Shown: positions 1-11,693 of the stretch, in pieces
How positions within the stretch are numbered: the first letter of the stretch is position 1
How the letters are laid out: each line of letters begins with the position of its first letter
Source: Streptomyces misionensis
GTDB taxonomy: Bacteria; Actinomycetota; Actinomycetes; Streptomycetales; Streptomycetaceae
DNA length: 64,000 nt
Assembly: GCF_900104815.1 (NCBI RefSeq)
Contig: NZ_FNTD01000004.1
Coordinates: 5,038,501-5,102,500 of the forward strand
Direction: 5' to 3'
Position numbers and translations under genes: made by a program
Notes under the pieces: model-generated
The model's input: only the letters and a program-made list of their open reading frames with translations
Databases searched by the model: none
What the model was told of the DNA's origin: nothing

Positions 1-308
1 TTGGACGAGGTGCCCGAACCGGTCTGGAAGACGTCGACGGGGAAGTGCTCGTCCCAGTCCCCCCGCGCGACCTCCTCGGCCGCCTCCTGGATCGCCCGGG
101 CCACGTCCTCGTCCAGCACGCCGAGTTCGGCGTTCACCTTCGCCGCGGCGCCCTTGATCCGCGCCAGCGCCTCGATGTGCGCACGCTCGATGTGCTGCCC
201 GGACACCGGGAAGTTCTCGACGGCGCGCTGCGTCTGCGCCCGCCACTTGGCGTGCGCCGGAACCCGGACCTCACCCATGGAGTCGTGCTCGATGCGGTAT
301 TCGCTCAT
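1..308 (-). CDS. fumC: Class II fumarate hydratase, N-terminal part (cut by window edge)
   Basis: This is the first ~102 codons of a class II (iron-independent) fumarase, which interconverts fumarate and L-malate in the TCA cycle in the cytoplasm. The start [22 protein letters not shown] is typical of FumC, followed by the family segment around [14 protein letters not shown] and the substrate-site stretch FQTGSGTSS at the window edge. The gene continues beyond base 1, so the catalytic signature cannot be seen. It lies just downstream of, and on the same strand as, an unrelated class I fumarase, so this organism carries both fumarase types side by side. Family identity is confident; completeness is unknown because of the edge. 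Confidence 0.9.
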   Translation of the reverse strand, partial: MSEYRIEHDSMGEVRVPAHAKWRAQTQRAVENFPVSGQHIERAHIEALARIKGAAAKVNAELGVLDEDVARAIQEAAEEVARGDWDEHFPVDVFQTGSGTSS

Positions 309-393
309 ACCGGGTACAGCGGTCCGGGACGCGGCGTTGTTCCGCGGGTTGGGCCGTCCGGAGCAGTACGGACGGCCCGACCCGCCCGGTGGG

Positions 394-2064
<1,671 letters not shown>

Positions 2065-2220
2065 CTCAGCCCATTCCTCACTGTGACGGACGGCGCCCGC
2101 CGACGCTGGCGGGCCCCACCAGCCTAGAACCTGCCGGGAAACACGAACCTGTGAGGTAAGGCTCAGTCGGGTCGCCCCGAACCCTAGTCGCGATCTATCG
2201 CGTTTCGGTAGGCTGCTGCC

Positions 2221-2910
2221 GTGGACCTTCAGAAGCCCGCCCGAACCCAGGACGCCGCACCGGGCGTCTCCGCCCTGCGCGCCTCCGACGCCGACCGCGA
2301 CCGGGTCGCCGACATCCTCCGCGAGGCCCTCGCCGAGGGCCGGCTCACCGCCGACGAGCACGCCGAGCGCGTGGACGGCGTGCTGAACGCCAAGACGGTC
2401 GGCGAACTGGAGGTCTTCGTCCAGGACCTGCCCACCGCGCAGCGCAGTGCCCCGGGCCCCGCCCCGGTGCCGCCCCGTCCCGCGGACTCGATGCCCGCGG
2501 AGTCCGACAACGTGGTGGCCGTGCTCAGCAGCACGGTCCGCCGGGGCCGCTGGCGCCCGGGCCGCCGGCTGCACGCGTACGCGGTCTTCGGCAGCGTGGA
2601 GATCGACCTCAGCGAGGCGATCTTCGAGTACCAGCAGGTCGTGATCAAGGCCGTCTCCGTCTTCGGCGACGTCCAGGTCCGCGTCCCGGAGAACGTGACG
2701 CTGCGCGGCGGCGGCGGCGGTGTCCTCGGCAGCTTCGAGGTGTCCGCGCTCGATTCCCCGCAGGCCGACGCGCCGGTCGTCTACGTCGACGGCTGGGCCG
2801 TACTCGGCAGCGTGGAGGCCCGCCCCCGGCGCGGCAAGCTCGTCGAGGACATCATGGAGCGGGTTCACGACAAGATCGACCGCAAGTTGCGCAAACACCT
2901 GGACCGTTGA
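2221..2910 (+). CDS. DUF1707 / LiaF-like cell-wall stress domain protein
   Basis: A 229-residue protein starting with GTG. Residues ~20-70 ([32 protein letters not shown]...) form a DUF1707 (SHOCT-like) helical domain. Residues ~95-205 resemble the C-terminal beta-rich domain of LiaF/YvqF cell-wall-active antibiotic response proteins, with the repeating pattern [37 protein letters not shown] and AVLGSVEAR. There is no signal peptide or membrane segment, so it is probably cytosolic or membrane-associated through partners. It is divergent from the class I fumarase and upstream of the WhiB-family gene on the same strand. The specific function is unknown; a role in sensing envelope stress is inference from the family. 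Confidence 0.75.
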   Translation: MDLQKPARTQDAAPGVSALRASDADRDRVADILREALAEGRLTADEHAERVDGVLNAKTVGELEVFVQDLPTAQRSAPGPAPVPPRPADSMPAESDNVVAVLSSTVRRGRWRPGRRLHAYAVFGSVEIDLSEAIFEYQQVVIKAVSVFGDVQVRVPENVTLRGGGGGVLGSFEVSALDSPQADAPVVYVDGWAVLGSVEARPRRGKLVEDIMERVHDKIDRKLRKHLDR

Positions 2911-3085
2911 CGGTCGCGAACGCGCCGGTGACCGGAAGGCTCCGGGCCGGTTCCCGGCGAGGGGCCGGGGGCGTGAACGAGCCGCCGCGCACCGGCCGTT
3001 GGGGACGCAGTGCATAGGCCCGCGTACAGCGGGTAGGCCTTGCTGCATCGTCTCTCGCTCGCGAAGCCGTCGTCAGGAGCAGACC

Positions 3086-3463
3086 GTGCTGCAACCGCCG
3101 CATTCGTCCGTGCAGGTAGCTGCCGTACCGGCCCAGCGGGTGCCGGCGCGGGAGCGGGACCAGGACGCGCCCTGGCACACCGAGGCGGTGTGCCGACGTG
3201 ACGAGGCGGGCCTGTTCTTCGCCCCGTCGAAGGAACCGACCGCCGCCCGGCTGTCCCGCGAGGAGGCGGCCAAGCGGGTCTGCGCCCGCTGTCCGGTCAT
3301 GGTCGAGTGCCGCGAACACGCCCTCCTCCAGCCCGAGCCCTACGGCGTCTGGGGCGGTCTGACGGCGGCGGAGCGCAGGGTGGTCCTGGCACGGCGCCGC
3401 CGCCGCGACCTGGACCTGAAGAAGGCGGCGCGCGTGGCGGCGCAGGACCGCATAGCCGGCTGA
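3086..3463 (+). CDS. wblI: WhiB-family iron-sulfur transcriptional regulator (WblI type)
   Basis: A 125-residue WhiB-like protein. These actinobacterial proteins bind a 4Fe-4S cluster with four cysteines and act with sigma factors as redox- or NO-sensitive regulators. Here the ligands are Cys36, Cys66, Cys69 and Cys75 (AVC...VCARCPVMVEC), followed by the turn GVWGG (87-91) and a basic C-terminus (LARRRRRDLDLKKAARVAA) that contacts DNA or sigma. The GTG start is set by AGGAG six bases upstream. The N-terminus VLQPPHSSVQVAAVPAQRVP and the position between the fumarase region and glpX fit wblI (SCO5046) of S. coelicolor, from memory. Family assignment is near certain; the wblI identity is likely. 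Confidence 0.88.
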   Translation: MLQPPHSSVQVAAVPAQRVPARERDQDAPWHTEAVCRRDEAGLFFAPSKEPTAARLSREEAAKRVCARCPVMVECREHALLQPEPYGVWGGLTAAERRVVLARRRRRDLDLKKAARVAAQDRIAG

Positions 3464-3646
3464 GCCGCGCCGGGCACCGTGCCGGCGCGGGGTGCGGTGT
3501 CCTGCTCCCAAGACGCGGGGCACCGCGCGGCGAGCCACCCGGAGCCGCGGTCGCGGGAGGGCCCCGCGCCCCCTGGCGGGCCTGTTCGACACCGCGCGGC
3601 CGCCCCGCGGGCGGCGACGCGGATGGCCGGACAGGCCCGGCGCCGG

Positions 3647-4681
3647 TTACTTCGCCCGGTCGAAGTCGATCGCGCTGTACGCGCGCAGCTTGCTCAGCCG
3701 GTGCTCGGAGTCGATCCTGCGCACCGTCCCGGACTTCGAGCGCATCACGATCGACTCGGTCAGCGCGGTCTCCGAGCGGTACCGCACGCCCCGCAGCAGC
3801 TCGCCGTCGGTGATGCCGGTCGCGACGAAGAAGACGTTCTCCCCGGAGACCAGGTCGTCGGTGGTGAGCACCCGGTCCAGGTCGTGCCCCGCGTCGATCG
3901 CCCGCTGGCGCTCCGCGTCGTCCTTGGGCCACAGCTTGCCCTGGATGGTGCCGCCCAGGCACTTCACGGCGCAGGCCGAGATGATGCCCTCCGGCGTGCC
4001 GCCGATGCCGAGCAGCAGGTCGACGCCCGTGCCCTCGCGCAGCGCGTAGACGGAGCCGGCGACATCGCCGTCGGAGATCAGCTTGATGCGCGCGCCGGCC
4101 TCCCGGACCTCCTTGATCAGGCCCTCGTGCCGGGGCCGGTCCAGGATGACGACGGTGACGTCCTCCGGCGTGGCCTTCTTCGCCTTGGCGATCCGCCGGA
4201 TGTTCACGGCCACCGGCGCGTCGATGTCCACGAAGTCCGCGGCCTCGGGGCCGGTGACCAGCTTGTCCATGTAGAACACGGCGGACGGGTCGAACATGGC
4301 GCCGCGCTCGGCGGCGGCCAGCACGGCGATCGCGTTCGGCATGCCCTTGGCGGTCAGCGTGGTGCCGTCGATCGGGTCGACGGCGATGTCCACCTCCGGG
4401 CCGGTGCCGTCACCGATGTGCTCCCCGTTGAAGAGCATCGGGGCCTCGTCCTTCTCGCCCTCGCCGATGACGACGACGCCGTTCATCGAGACGGTGGAGA
4501 CGAGGGACCGCATGGCACGCACCGCGGCGCCGTCGGCGCCGTTCTTGTCGCCGCGCCCCACCCAGCGGCCGGCGGCCATCGCCGCGGCTTCGGTCACCCG
4601 GACGAGTTCCAGGGCGAGGTTGCGGTCGGGAGCCTCGGCAGGAACATCGAGTTCGGAGGGCAGGTGATGATTTTCGGTCAT
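3647..4681 (-). CDS. glpX: Fructose-1,6-bisphosphatase, class II
   Basis: A 344-residue GlpX-type enzyme that hydrolyses fructose 1,6-bisphosphate to fructose 6-phosphate, the gluconeogenic step. Metal and phosphate-binding elements are visible: [11 protein letters not shown], the inositol-phosphatase-like [10 protein letters not shown] motif, and [10 protein letters not shown] followed by GIGGTPEG. Length and the N-terminal [20 protein letters not shown] are typical. Actinobacteria generally use this class II enzyme as their main FBPase. An AAAGGTG ribosome site precedes the ATG. It is divergent from the DUF4245 gene, sharing a 127-base intergenic region. Confidence 0.95.
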   Translation of the reverse strand: MTENHHLPSELDVPAEAPDRNLALELVRVTEAAAMAAGRWVGRGDKNGADGAAVRAMRSLVSTVSMNGVVVIGEGEKDEAPMLFNGEHIGDGTGPEVDIAVDPIDGTTLTAKGMPNAIAVLAAAERGAMFDPSAVFYMDKLVTGPEAADFVDIDAPVAVNIRRIAKAKKATPEDVTVVILDRPRHEGLIKEVREAGARIKLISDGDVAGSVYALREGTGVDLLLGIGGTPEGIISACAVKCLGGTIQGKLWPKDDAERQRAIDAGHDLDRVLTTDDLVSGENVFFVATGITDGELLRGVRYRSETALTESIVMRSKSGTVRRIDSEHRLSKLRAYSAIDFDRAK

Positions 4682-4732
4682 CGGGGCGCACCTTTCTGAT
4701 ACGGCGACGGCCGGATGAGGGTCTTGGCCATG

Positions 4733-4808
4733 ACTCTATCGTTAGGCAGACAAAATGAGCAGGGGACCCCACGTTTGAGCGCTTGGGGCACCTGCGACGA
4801 TAGGGGGC
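4733..4808. promoter_or_regulatory. Candidate divergent promoters, glpX / DUF4245
   Basis: On the minus strand a TAGAGT hexamer (4733-4738), a good match to the Streptomyces -10 consensus TAGRRT, lies about 52 bases upstream of the glpX start; no convincing -35 was seen. On the plus strand TTGAGC (4775-4780), a 17-base spacer and CGATAG (4798-4803) end only five bases before the GTG of the DUF4245 gene, and no ribosome site is present, suggesting a leaderless transcript. Assigned by eye only. Confidence 0.35.
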
Positions 4809-5366
4809 GTGGCAGGTTCGAAAGGCAAGCAGAAGACGGCCCGGGACATGATCCTCTCCCTGGCCCTGATCGGCATCGCGGCGGCGGTCGTCTACTTCCT
4901 CGCCATCCCGCACGACAATCACGCTCCGGACCTCAAGCGGGTCGACTACCGGGTCGAGCTGCTCACGGCCCGCAGGGCGGCGAGCTATCCGGTGGCGGCG
5001 CCCGAGGGCCTGCCCGACTCCTGGAAGGCCACCTCCGTCAGCTACGACGGCGCGAACGGCGACTACTGGCACCTGGGCTTCCAGACCCCTGACGCCCAGT
5101 ATGTCCAGATCGAGCAGTCCACGCAGAAGCGGGACGCCTTCATCGACCAGGCCAGCCAGGGCGCGAAGGCCACCCAGCGGGCCGAGCACATCGACGGCCG
5201 CACCTGGACCCGCTACTCCGGCGGCCGCTACGAGGCCCTCGTCCTGGAGGACACGCCCGGCTCCACCACGGTGGTCGCGGGCACCGGGTCCTTCGGTGAC
5301 CTCGCGAAGATGGTGTCGGCGCTGAAGCTGGCGAAGACGCCGGTGCCGACGCCGTCCGCCTCGTAG
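4809..5366 (+). CDS. DUF4245 membrane-anchored protein
   Basis: A 185-residue actinobacterial protein of the DUF4245 family. One membrane segment (about residues 15-36, ILSLALIGIAAAVVYFLAIP) anchors an extracytoplasmic domain starting VDYRVELLTARRAASYPVAAPEGLPDSWKATSVSY and including the conserved HLGFQTPDAQYVQIEQS. The GTG start lies right after a promoter-like -10 with no Shine-Dalgarno sequence, so translation may be leaderless. It is divergent from glpX. Its function is unknown. Confidence 0.8.
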   Translation: MAGSKGKQKTARDMILSLALIGIAAAVVYFLAIPHDNHAPDLKRVDYRVELLTARRAASYPVAAPEGLPDSWKATSVSYDGANGDYWHLGFQTPDAQYVQIEQSTQKRDAFIDQASQGAKATQRAEHIDGRTWTRYSGGRYEALVLEDTPGSTTVVAGTGSFGDLAKMVSALKLAKTPVPTPSAS

Positions 5367-5419
5367 CGCCCGGCGCGCGCCGGTCGACCGCCCCCGCACC
5401 GAGAACCCCCGCGCAAAAA

Positions 5420-5453
5420 AGGAAGGCCCCCGGCGTCACCGGGGGCCTCTTCC
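5420..5453. terminator. Bidirectional intrinsic terminator
   Basis: A stem of about 14 base pairs, AGGAAGGCCCCCGG paired with CCGGGGGCCTCTTCCT (one bulge), with a 5-base CGTCA loop. A run of six A precedes it and T-containing bases follow. It sits between the convergent DUF4245 and nitroreductase genes and could stop transcription from both sides. Confidence 0.85.
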
Positions 5454-5469
5454 TGTCGCCGGGGGCGGC

Positions 5470-6060
5470 TCAGACGGTCGTGACGACGTCCTCGTACGCC
5501 AGGCGCGGGGAGCGCGGGTAGGAGGCGTCCGGACCCGGCTTGCCGATGTTGACGATCATCAGCGGGGTGTGGTCGTCGTCCAGGAACTCCTTGCGCACGC
5601 CCTCGAAGTCGAACCCGGTCATCGGGCCGGCGGCGAGGCCCGCGGCGCGCACGCCCACGATGAAGTAGGCGGCCTGGAGGGCGGAGTTCATCGCGGCGGA
5701 GCGCTCACGGACCGTGCGCTCGGCGAAGAAGGCGTCCTTGGCCGCGGGGAACGCCGGGAACAGGGCCGGCAGCTCCTCGTGGAACTCGTTGTCCGCGGCG
5801 AGGATCGCGACCAGCGGGGCGGTCGCGGTCTTGGCCCGGTTGCCCTCGGCCATGTGCGGCAGCAGACGCTCGCGGGCCTCGGGGGAGCGGACCAGGACGA
5901 TGCGCAGCGGGGTCTGGTTGAAGGCGGTGGGGCCGTACTTGACCAGGTCGTAGATCGCCTGGACCTGCTCCTCGCTCACCGGCTCGTCGGTGAAGGTGTT
6001 CGCGGTGCGGGCCTCGCGGAACAGCAGATCCTGGGCGGCGGGGTCAAGGACGAGAGACAT
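5470..6060 (-). CDS. Nitroreductase-family protein (RutE-like)
   Basis: A 196-residue FMN-dependent nitroreductase-fold protein, the length of malonic semialdehyde reductases (RutE/HadB-type). Typical elements are the N-terminal AQDLLFREARTANTFTDEPVSEEQ, the FMN-binding KYGPTAFNQTPLRIVLVRS, and the C-terminal NIGKPG...RSPRLAYEDVV. The ATG is preceded by GAGGAA, which decides the start over in-frame upstream codons. There are no pyrimidine-degradation neighbours, so the substrate is uncertain: small aldehydes, quinones or nitro compounds are all possible. Confidence 0.85.
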   Translation of the reverse strand: MSLVLDPAAQDLLFREARTANTFTDEPVSEEQVQAIYDLVKYGPTAFNQTPLRIVLVRSPEARERLLPHMAEGNRAKTATAPLVAILAADNEFHEELPALFPAFPAAKDAFFAERTVRERSAAMNSALQAAYFIVGVRAAGLAAGPMTGFDFEGVRKEFLDDDHTPLMIVNIGKPGPDASYPRSPRLAYEDVVTTV

Positions 6061-6194
6061 GCGTGCCTTCCTCGGGGTGCGTACGGTCCGCTCCCGGACC
6101 GCGGCTGACGGCACGACCCTACGCCACGCGAGGTTTAACATTCAACAAACGCCGTGGTGAGGTGATAGTCCTCACAGCCACCCCGCTCGCGAGG

Positions 6195-6419
6195 CTACTC
6201 GCCCTCCTCCTCGGCCTCCTCCTCCGCGAGCGCCGCGTCCAGGCGGGCCCGCGCCCCCTCCAGCCAGCGCCGGCACACCTTGGCCAGCTCCTCCCCCCGC
6301 TCCCACAGCGCCAGGGACTCCTCCAGCGAGCTGCCGCCCGCCTCCAACCGCCGTACGACCTCGATCAGTTCGTCCCGCGCCTGCTCGTACGAGAGCGCTT
6401 CTTCGGTCCGGTCCGTCAT
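6195..6419 (-). CDS. xseB: Exodeoxyribonuclease VII small subunit
   Basis: A 74-residue helical protein ([56 protein letters not shown]), the signature of XseB, ending in an acidic tail. Several copies bind XseA to form exonuclease VII, which degrades single-stranded DNA from both ends in repair. The start overlaps the end of xseA (ATGA), so the subunits are translationally coupled. Confidence 0.95.
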   Translation of the reverse strand: MTDRTEEALSYEQARDELIEVVRRLEAGGSSLEESLALWERGEELAKVCRRWLEGARARLDAALAEEEAEEEGE

Positions 6420-7624
6420 TCGCCCACCCTCACCTTGAATTCACCGTCGGCGACACGCGCGCGCAGCGCCTCGCCCGAAGACACCTCCCGCGGATCGCGC
6501 ACCACGTGCCCGTCGGCCCGCTGGAGCACCGCGTAGCCGCGTTTCAGCGTGGCCGCGGGGGAGAGGGCCACCACGCGCGCGTGCGTGTGCGCCAGCTCCG
6601 AGTCCGCGCGGTCCAGCAGATGGCCCAGGGTGCGCCGGCCGCGCTCGGCCAGCGAGGCCACGTGGTCGGCGCGCTCGTCGACCATCCGGTGCGGATCCTC
6701 CATCGCGGGCCGGGCCAGCGCGTGCGCCAGGCCGCGCTCCTCGCGGTCCAGCAGCGCGTGCGCGCAACGCCGGGCGCGGTCCCGCAGCATCCGCACCCGC
6801 GCCAGCTCCTCGCCCACGTCCGGTACGACCTTCTTGGCCGCGTCGGTCGGGGTGGAGGCGCGCAGATCGGCGACCAGGTCGAGAAGCGGGGTGTCCGGTT
6901 CGTGCCCGATCGCGGACACCACGGGCGTACGGCACCCCGCCACCGCCCGCACCAGCTGCTCGTCGGAGAACGGCAGCAGGTCCTCCACGCTGCCGCCGCC
7001 GCGGGCGACGATGATCACGTCCACGTCCTCGATCGCGTCCAGCTCCCGCACCGCCTGCACCACCTGCGGCACCGCGTGCACCCCCTGGACGGGGACGTTG
7101 CGCACCTCGAAGCGGACGGCGGGCCAGCGGTGCCGGGCGTTCTCCAGCACGTCCCGCTCCGCGGCGGAGGCCCGGCCGCAGACCAGGCCGATCAGCTGGG
7201 GCAGGAACGGCAGCCGCTTCTTGCGCTCCGGCGCGAACAGCCCCTCGGCCGCGAGCGCCTTCTTCAGCTGCTCCAGGCGGGCCAGCAGCTCGCCGACGCC
7301 CACGGGCCGTATCTCCGCCGCGCGCAGCGACAGCTGGCCCCGCGGCGCGTACCACTCGGGCTTGGCGAGCACCAGGACCCGGGCGCCCTCGCCGACCACG
7401 TCGGCCACCGCGTCGAACACCTGCCGGTAGCAGGTCACGCTGACCGAGATGTCGTACGACGGGTCGCGCAGCGTCAGGAACACGACGCCGGCGCCGGGCC
7501 GCCGCGACAACTGCGTGATCTGCCCCTCGACCCACACCGCGCCGAGCCGGTCGATCCATCCCCCGATCAGCCGGGAGACCTCGCCGACCGGCAACGGCGC
7601 CTCGGGGGTCGTCTTCAAAGCCAT
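6416..7624 (-). CDS. xseA: Exodeoxyribonuclease VII large subunit
   Basis: A 402-residue catalytic subunit of exonuclease VII. An N-terminal OB-fold ([36 protein letters not shown]) binds DNA. The nuclease core shows the family motifs [49 protein letters not shown] and [31 protein letters not shown]. The MALKTTPE start was preferred over one eight codons upstream because family members begin near this point. It is divergent from ispH across 100 bases. Confidence 0.95.
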   Translation of the reverse strand: MALKTTPEAPLPVGEVSRLIGGWIDRLGAVWVEGQITQLSRRPGAGVVFLTLRDPSYDISVSVTCYRQVFDAVADVVGEGARVLVLAKPEWYAPRGQLSLRAAEIRPVGVGELLARLEQLKKALAAEGLFAPERKKRLPFLPQLIGLVCGRASAAERDVLENARHRWPAVRFEVRNVPVQGVHAVPQVVQAVRELDAIEDVDVIIVARGGGSVEDLLPFSDEQLVRAVAGCRTPVVSAIGHEPDTPLLDLVADLRASTPTDAAKKVVPDVGEELARVRMLRDRARRCAHALLDREERGLAHALARPAMEDPHRMVDERADHVASLAERGRRTLGHLLDRADSELAHTHARVVALSPAATLKRGYAVLQRADGHVVRDPREVSSGEALRARVADGEFKVRVGE

Positions 7625-7724
7625 GCGCCCGAGAGTAGCGGCCGGCACCGACAGAGCCGCCGGGCCGCAGCCGTGCGGGGCCGTACCGATCCCGGCGCCG
7701 CCGTACGACCCCTACGATGGGACC

Positions 7725-8732
7725 ATGACCGCTTCGCCTGGCCGCCGTGTCCTGCTCGCCGCCCCCCGGGGCTACTGCGCCGGCGTGGACCGCGCCGTGA
7801 TCGCCGTCGAGAAGGCCCTGGAACAGTACGGTGCCCCGATCTACGTGCGACACGAGATCGTCCACAACAAGTACGTCGTACAGACCCTGGAGAAGAAGGG
7901 TGCCGTCTTCGTCGAGCGGACGGAGGAGGTGCCCCCCGGCAACATCGTCATGTTCTCCGCCCACGGCGTCGCCCCCGTCGTGCACGAGGAGGCCAAGCAG
8001 GGCCGCCTCGCCACCATCGACGCCACCTGCCCCCTGGTCACCAAGGTCCACAAGGAAGCCGTCCGGTACGCCAACGAGGACTACGACATCCTCCTGATCG
8101 GGCACGAGGGCCACGAGGAGGTCATCGGCACCTCCGGCGAGGCCCCCGACCACATCCAGCTGGTCGACGGCCCCGAGGACGTCGCCAAGGTGGAGGTCCG
8201 CGACCCCGAGCGGGTCGTCTGGCTGTCCCAGACCACCCTCTCCGTGGACGAGACCATGGAGACCGTCGACGCCCTGAAGACCAAGTTCCCCGGCCTCGTC
8301 TCCCCGCCCAGCGACGACATCTGCTACGCCACGCAGAACCGCCAGCTGGCCGTGAAGCAGATGGGCGCCGAGGCCGAGCTGGTCATCGTGGTCGGCTCGC
8401 GCAACTCCTCCAACTCCAAGCGGCTGGTCGAGGTCGCCAAGCTCGCCGGCGCCCGCGACGCCCACCTGGTGGACTTCGCCGACGAGATCGACGAGGCCTG
8501 GCTGGAGGGCGTGACCACGGTCGGCGTCACCTCCGGCGCCTCCGTCCCGGACGTGCTGGTCGAGCAGGTCCTGGAATGGCTCGCCGAGCGCGGCTACGCG
8601 GACGTGGAGATCGTCAAGGCCGCCGAGGAGTCCATCACCTTCTCGCTGCCCAAGGAACTCCGCCGCGACCTGCGCGACGAGGCGGCCGCCCTGGTCGCCG
8701 AGCGCGGCGGTTCGGGCGCCGCCGAGGAGTGA
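7725..8732 (+). CDS. ispH: 4-Hydroxy-3-methylbut-2-enyl diphosphate reductase
   Basis: A 335-residue iron-sulfur enzyme (LytB/IspH), the last step of the MEP isoprenoid pathway, reducing HMBPP to IPP and DMAPP. The three cluster cysteines are Cys18 (APRGYCAGV), Cys102 (DATCPLV) and Cys200 (DDICYAT); the diphosphate-binding [11 protein letters not shown] and the catalytic TEEVPPGN region are intact. The start is set by similarity ([18 protein letters not shown] close to the N-terminus). A TACGAT -10-like hexamer seven bases before the ATG suggests a very short leader. It is likely essential, supplying precursors for menaquinone, undecaprenyl phosphate and terpenes. Confidence 0.97.
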   Translation: MTASPGRRVLLAAPRGYCAGVDRAVIAVEKALEQYGAPIYVRHEIVHNKYVVQTLEKKGAVFVERTEEVPPGNIVMFSAHGVAPVVHEEAKQGRLATIDATCPLVTKVHKEAVRYANEDYDILLIGHEGHEEVIGTSGEAPDHIQLVDGPEDVAKVEVRDPERVVWLSQTTLSVDETMETVDALKTKFPGLVSPPSDDICYATQNRQLAVKQMGAEAELVIVVGSRNSSNSKRLVEVAKLAGARDAHLVDFADEIDEAWLEGVTTVGVTSGASVPDVLVEQVLEWLAERGYADVEIVKAAEESITFSLPKELRRDLRDEAAALVAERGGSGAAEE

Positions 8733-8781
8733 TCGCGGCCTCCCGGGCGTGACCGTCGGTGGCCCGTCGTAACGTGGTGCC

Positions 8782-9531
8782 ATGCAGATCTTCGGCGTGG
8801 ACATCGGCGGTTCGGGCATCAAGGGCGCCCCTGTCGACCTGGACAGGGGCGATCTCGCCCAGGAGCGCTGCAAGGTGCTCACCCCGCACCCGGCGACGCC
8901 CGACGGCGTGGCCGACGGGGTGAAGCAGGTGATCGACCACTTCGGCTGGACCGGCCCGGTCGGGCTGACCTTCCCCGGCGTGGTCACCGGCGGCGCCGTG
9001 GTCCGTACGGCGGCCAACGTCGACAAGAGCTGGATCGACACCGACGCGCGCGCCCTGTTCGGCGGCAGACTCGGCGGCCTCCCGGTGACCGTGGTCAACG
9101 ACGCGGACGCGGCGGGCGTCGCCGAGATGCAGTTCGGCGCCGGTCGCGGCCGCGCGGGCACCGTGGTCCTGCTCACCTTCGGCACCGGCATCGGCAGCGC
9201 CGTCTTCGTGGACGGCGTCCTGGTCCCCAACACCGAGCTGGGCCACCTGGAGCTGGGCGGTCACGACGCCGAGAAGAAGGCGTCCAGCAAGGCCAAGGAG
9301 GACCACGGGCTGAGCTGGGAGCAGTGGGCGCGCCGCGTACAGAAGTACCTCGCGCACGTGGAGATGCTGTTCTCGCCGGAGCTGTTCATCATCGGCGGCG
9401 GCGTCAGCCGCAAGGCGGACAAGTTCCTGCCGCACATCAAGGGCGTCAAGGCGGAGATCGTCCCCGCGCAGCTCCAGAACAACGCGGGGATCGTGGGCGC
9501 CGCGATGAGAGCGGCGCAGCAGCGGCCTTAG
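8782..9531 (+). CDS. ppgK: Polyphosphate glucokinase
   Basis: A 249-residue ROK-family kinase that phosphorylates glucose using polyphosphate or ATP. The phosphate-binding loop [11 protein letters not shown] is at residues 5-15, the catalytic [10 protein letters not shown] near 110, and [15 protein letters not shown] and the ELGHLELGG motif follow. Length matches actinobacterial PpgK. A TAACGT hexamer six bases before the ATG suggests a leaderless message. It follows ispH on the same strand, an arrangement I recall from S. coelicolor. Confidence 0.93.
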   Translation: MQIFGVDIGGSGIKGAPVDLDRGDLAQERCKVLTPHPATPDGVADGVKQVIDHFGWTGPVGLTFPGVVTGGAVVRTAANVDKSWIDTDARALFGGRLGGLPVTVVNDADAAGVAEMQFGAGRGRAGTVVLLTFGTGIGSAVFVDGVLVPNTELGHLELGGHDAEKKASSKAKEDHGLSWEQWARRVQKYLAHVEMLFSPELFIIGGGVSRKADKFLPHIKGVKAEIVPAQLQNNAGIVGAAMRAAQQRP

Positions 9532-9545
9532 CCGGACGCGGCGGC

Positions 9546-10085
9546 TCAGCAGCGCTTCCTGCGCCGCCGCACCCACTGCACCCGGCGGACCAGCACGATC
9601 ACCCCGGCGATCAGCGTCCCCCCGTACAGCCAGCCGGCCTGGGTGGCCAGCCCGGTCGCCAGACCCATCAGCCGGCCGAGCAGCCCCTCGCGCCCGTCGG
9701 CGACCACCAGCAGCCCGGCGGCGAACGCGATGGGCACGGCCACCGGCGCGGTCAGCACGTCCCCGGCCCGCACCCACAGCGCGGTCAGCACGCACACCGG
9801 CAGGAACAGCACGCCGTACACCGGCAGCGAGCCGTCGAGGAGCAGCTGGTCGAGGCAGCCCAGCAGGAACATCACCGCCACGCAGAACAGCCCCCCGCCG
9901 AGCCCGGTGAGCCGGGGGTTCGGCAGCCGCCGGCCCGGCGTCACCGGCCGGGCCGGGCGTGGCCGGCCCGCGCCGCGCCCCGCCTCCGGTCCGCCCGGGC
10001 GGCGCCGGGCCTGCGGCGGCAGCTGGGCGCGGGGCGCGGGGCGCCGCCGTCCGTCGTTCGGGGGTCGCGTTCTGTGCTGCTCCAT
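9546..10085 (-). CDS. DUF6542 membrane protein
   Basis: A 179-residue protein with a basic, Pro/Arg-rich cytoplasmic N-terminus (~55 residues) and four hydrophobic segments: LTGLGGGLFCVAVMFLLGCLDQ, LPVYGVLFLPVCVLTALWV, LTAPVAVPIAFAAGLLVVADG and AGWLYGGTLIAGVIVLVRRV, ending in an Arg/Lys cluster. This architecture matches the actinobacterial DUF6542 family. It lies convergent to ppgK and divergent to ychF. The function is unknown. Confidence 0.7.
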   Translation of the reverse strand: MEQHRTRPPNDGRRRPAPRAQLPPQARRRPGGPEAGRGAGRPRPARPVTPGRRLPNPRLTGLGGGLFCVAVMFLLGCLDQLLLDGSLPVYGVLFLPVCVLTALWVRAGDVLTAPVAVPIAFAAGLLVVADGREGLLGRLMGLATGLATQAGWLYGGTLIAGVIVLVRRVQWVRRRRKRC

Positions 10086-10200
10086 TGGACCAACTTAGGT
10101 CTGTTTATGTGCCCAGTCGCTCCCCAGACACGCCGAGCGGCGTACCTTGACCGGACCGGCGACGCTCCGGGGAGGCCGCCGCGCGGAACGCCGTAGACTG

Positions 10201-10261
10201 GTGGATCGGCCAGTGTCCTCCTAGGGCCTGGCAGCCCCCAGCTCCTGGCCCTCTCATCCAC
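10201..10261 (+). promoter_or_regulatory. Nested hairpins in the ychF 5' leader
   Basis: An outer pair GTGGAT (10201-10206) / ATCCAC (10256-10261) encloses an inner pair AGGGCC (10223-10228) / GGCCCT (10247-10252). The outer right arm ends two bases before the GGAAG ribosome site of ychF, so folding could affect translation. It matches no riboswitch class I recognise. Confidence 0.3.
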
Positions 10262-10274
10262 GGGAAGTCGCAAC

Positions 10275-11363
<1,089 letters not shown>

Positions 11364-11401
11364 TCGGTGAATCACTGCACGTTAATGCAATGCGTGCGTC
11401 C

Positions 11402-11431
11402 GGGGTCGAGCCCTCTCGGGAGCTCGGCCCC
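11402..11431 (+). terminator. Hairpin terminator after ychF
   Basis: GGGGTCGAGC (11402-11411) pairs with GCTCGGCCCC (11422-11431), ten pairs with one G-U, across a ten-base loop, 38 bases after the ychF stop. It could end ychF transcription, replacing the original terminator now found at 22961-23006. Confidence 0.55.
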
Positions 11432-11693
11432 TTCCATGCCGGGCGAGCGATCCTCTTCGACCCGTCGCGTACCGGCGGCGATGTCGACAGGCCACCGACC
11501 CGGTGGACTGGAGGCTGTCGTGGCGCTCTGACGTGCTGATACTCCGTGCTGTCGAGGTGGTCTTACCACCTCGAATCCCGATGCCGTGTCTTCTGCTTGA
11601 CGCCGCGGTGTAGTTGACGAATGAAGCGGGTACGGTGAGCTCCCCGCAGGGATTCTCCCGCTCCCATTGCTTACCGAGATGCCAGCTGTCTGG
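11432..11693. other. Intergenic stretch between ychF and the STAND gene
   Basis: No credible gene is seen. A perfect nine-pair hairpin CGAGGTGGT/ACCACCTCG with a three-base loop (11553-11573) lies ~120 bases downstream of the minus-strand STAND gene and may terminate the Wadjet operon. The CGAATCCC following it recalls a tRNA T-arm, but no tRNA folds here. Confidence 0.4.

Noticed and set aside
11553..11580. tRNA or tRNA-type attachment site
   Set aside because: Only a T-arm-like CGAATCCC string follows a simple hairpin; no acceptor, D or anticodon arms can be built around it.
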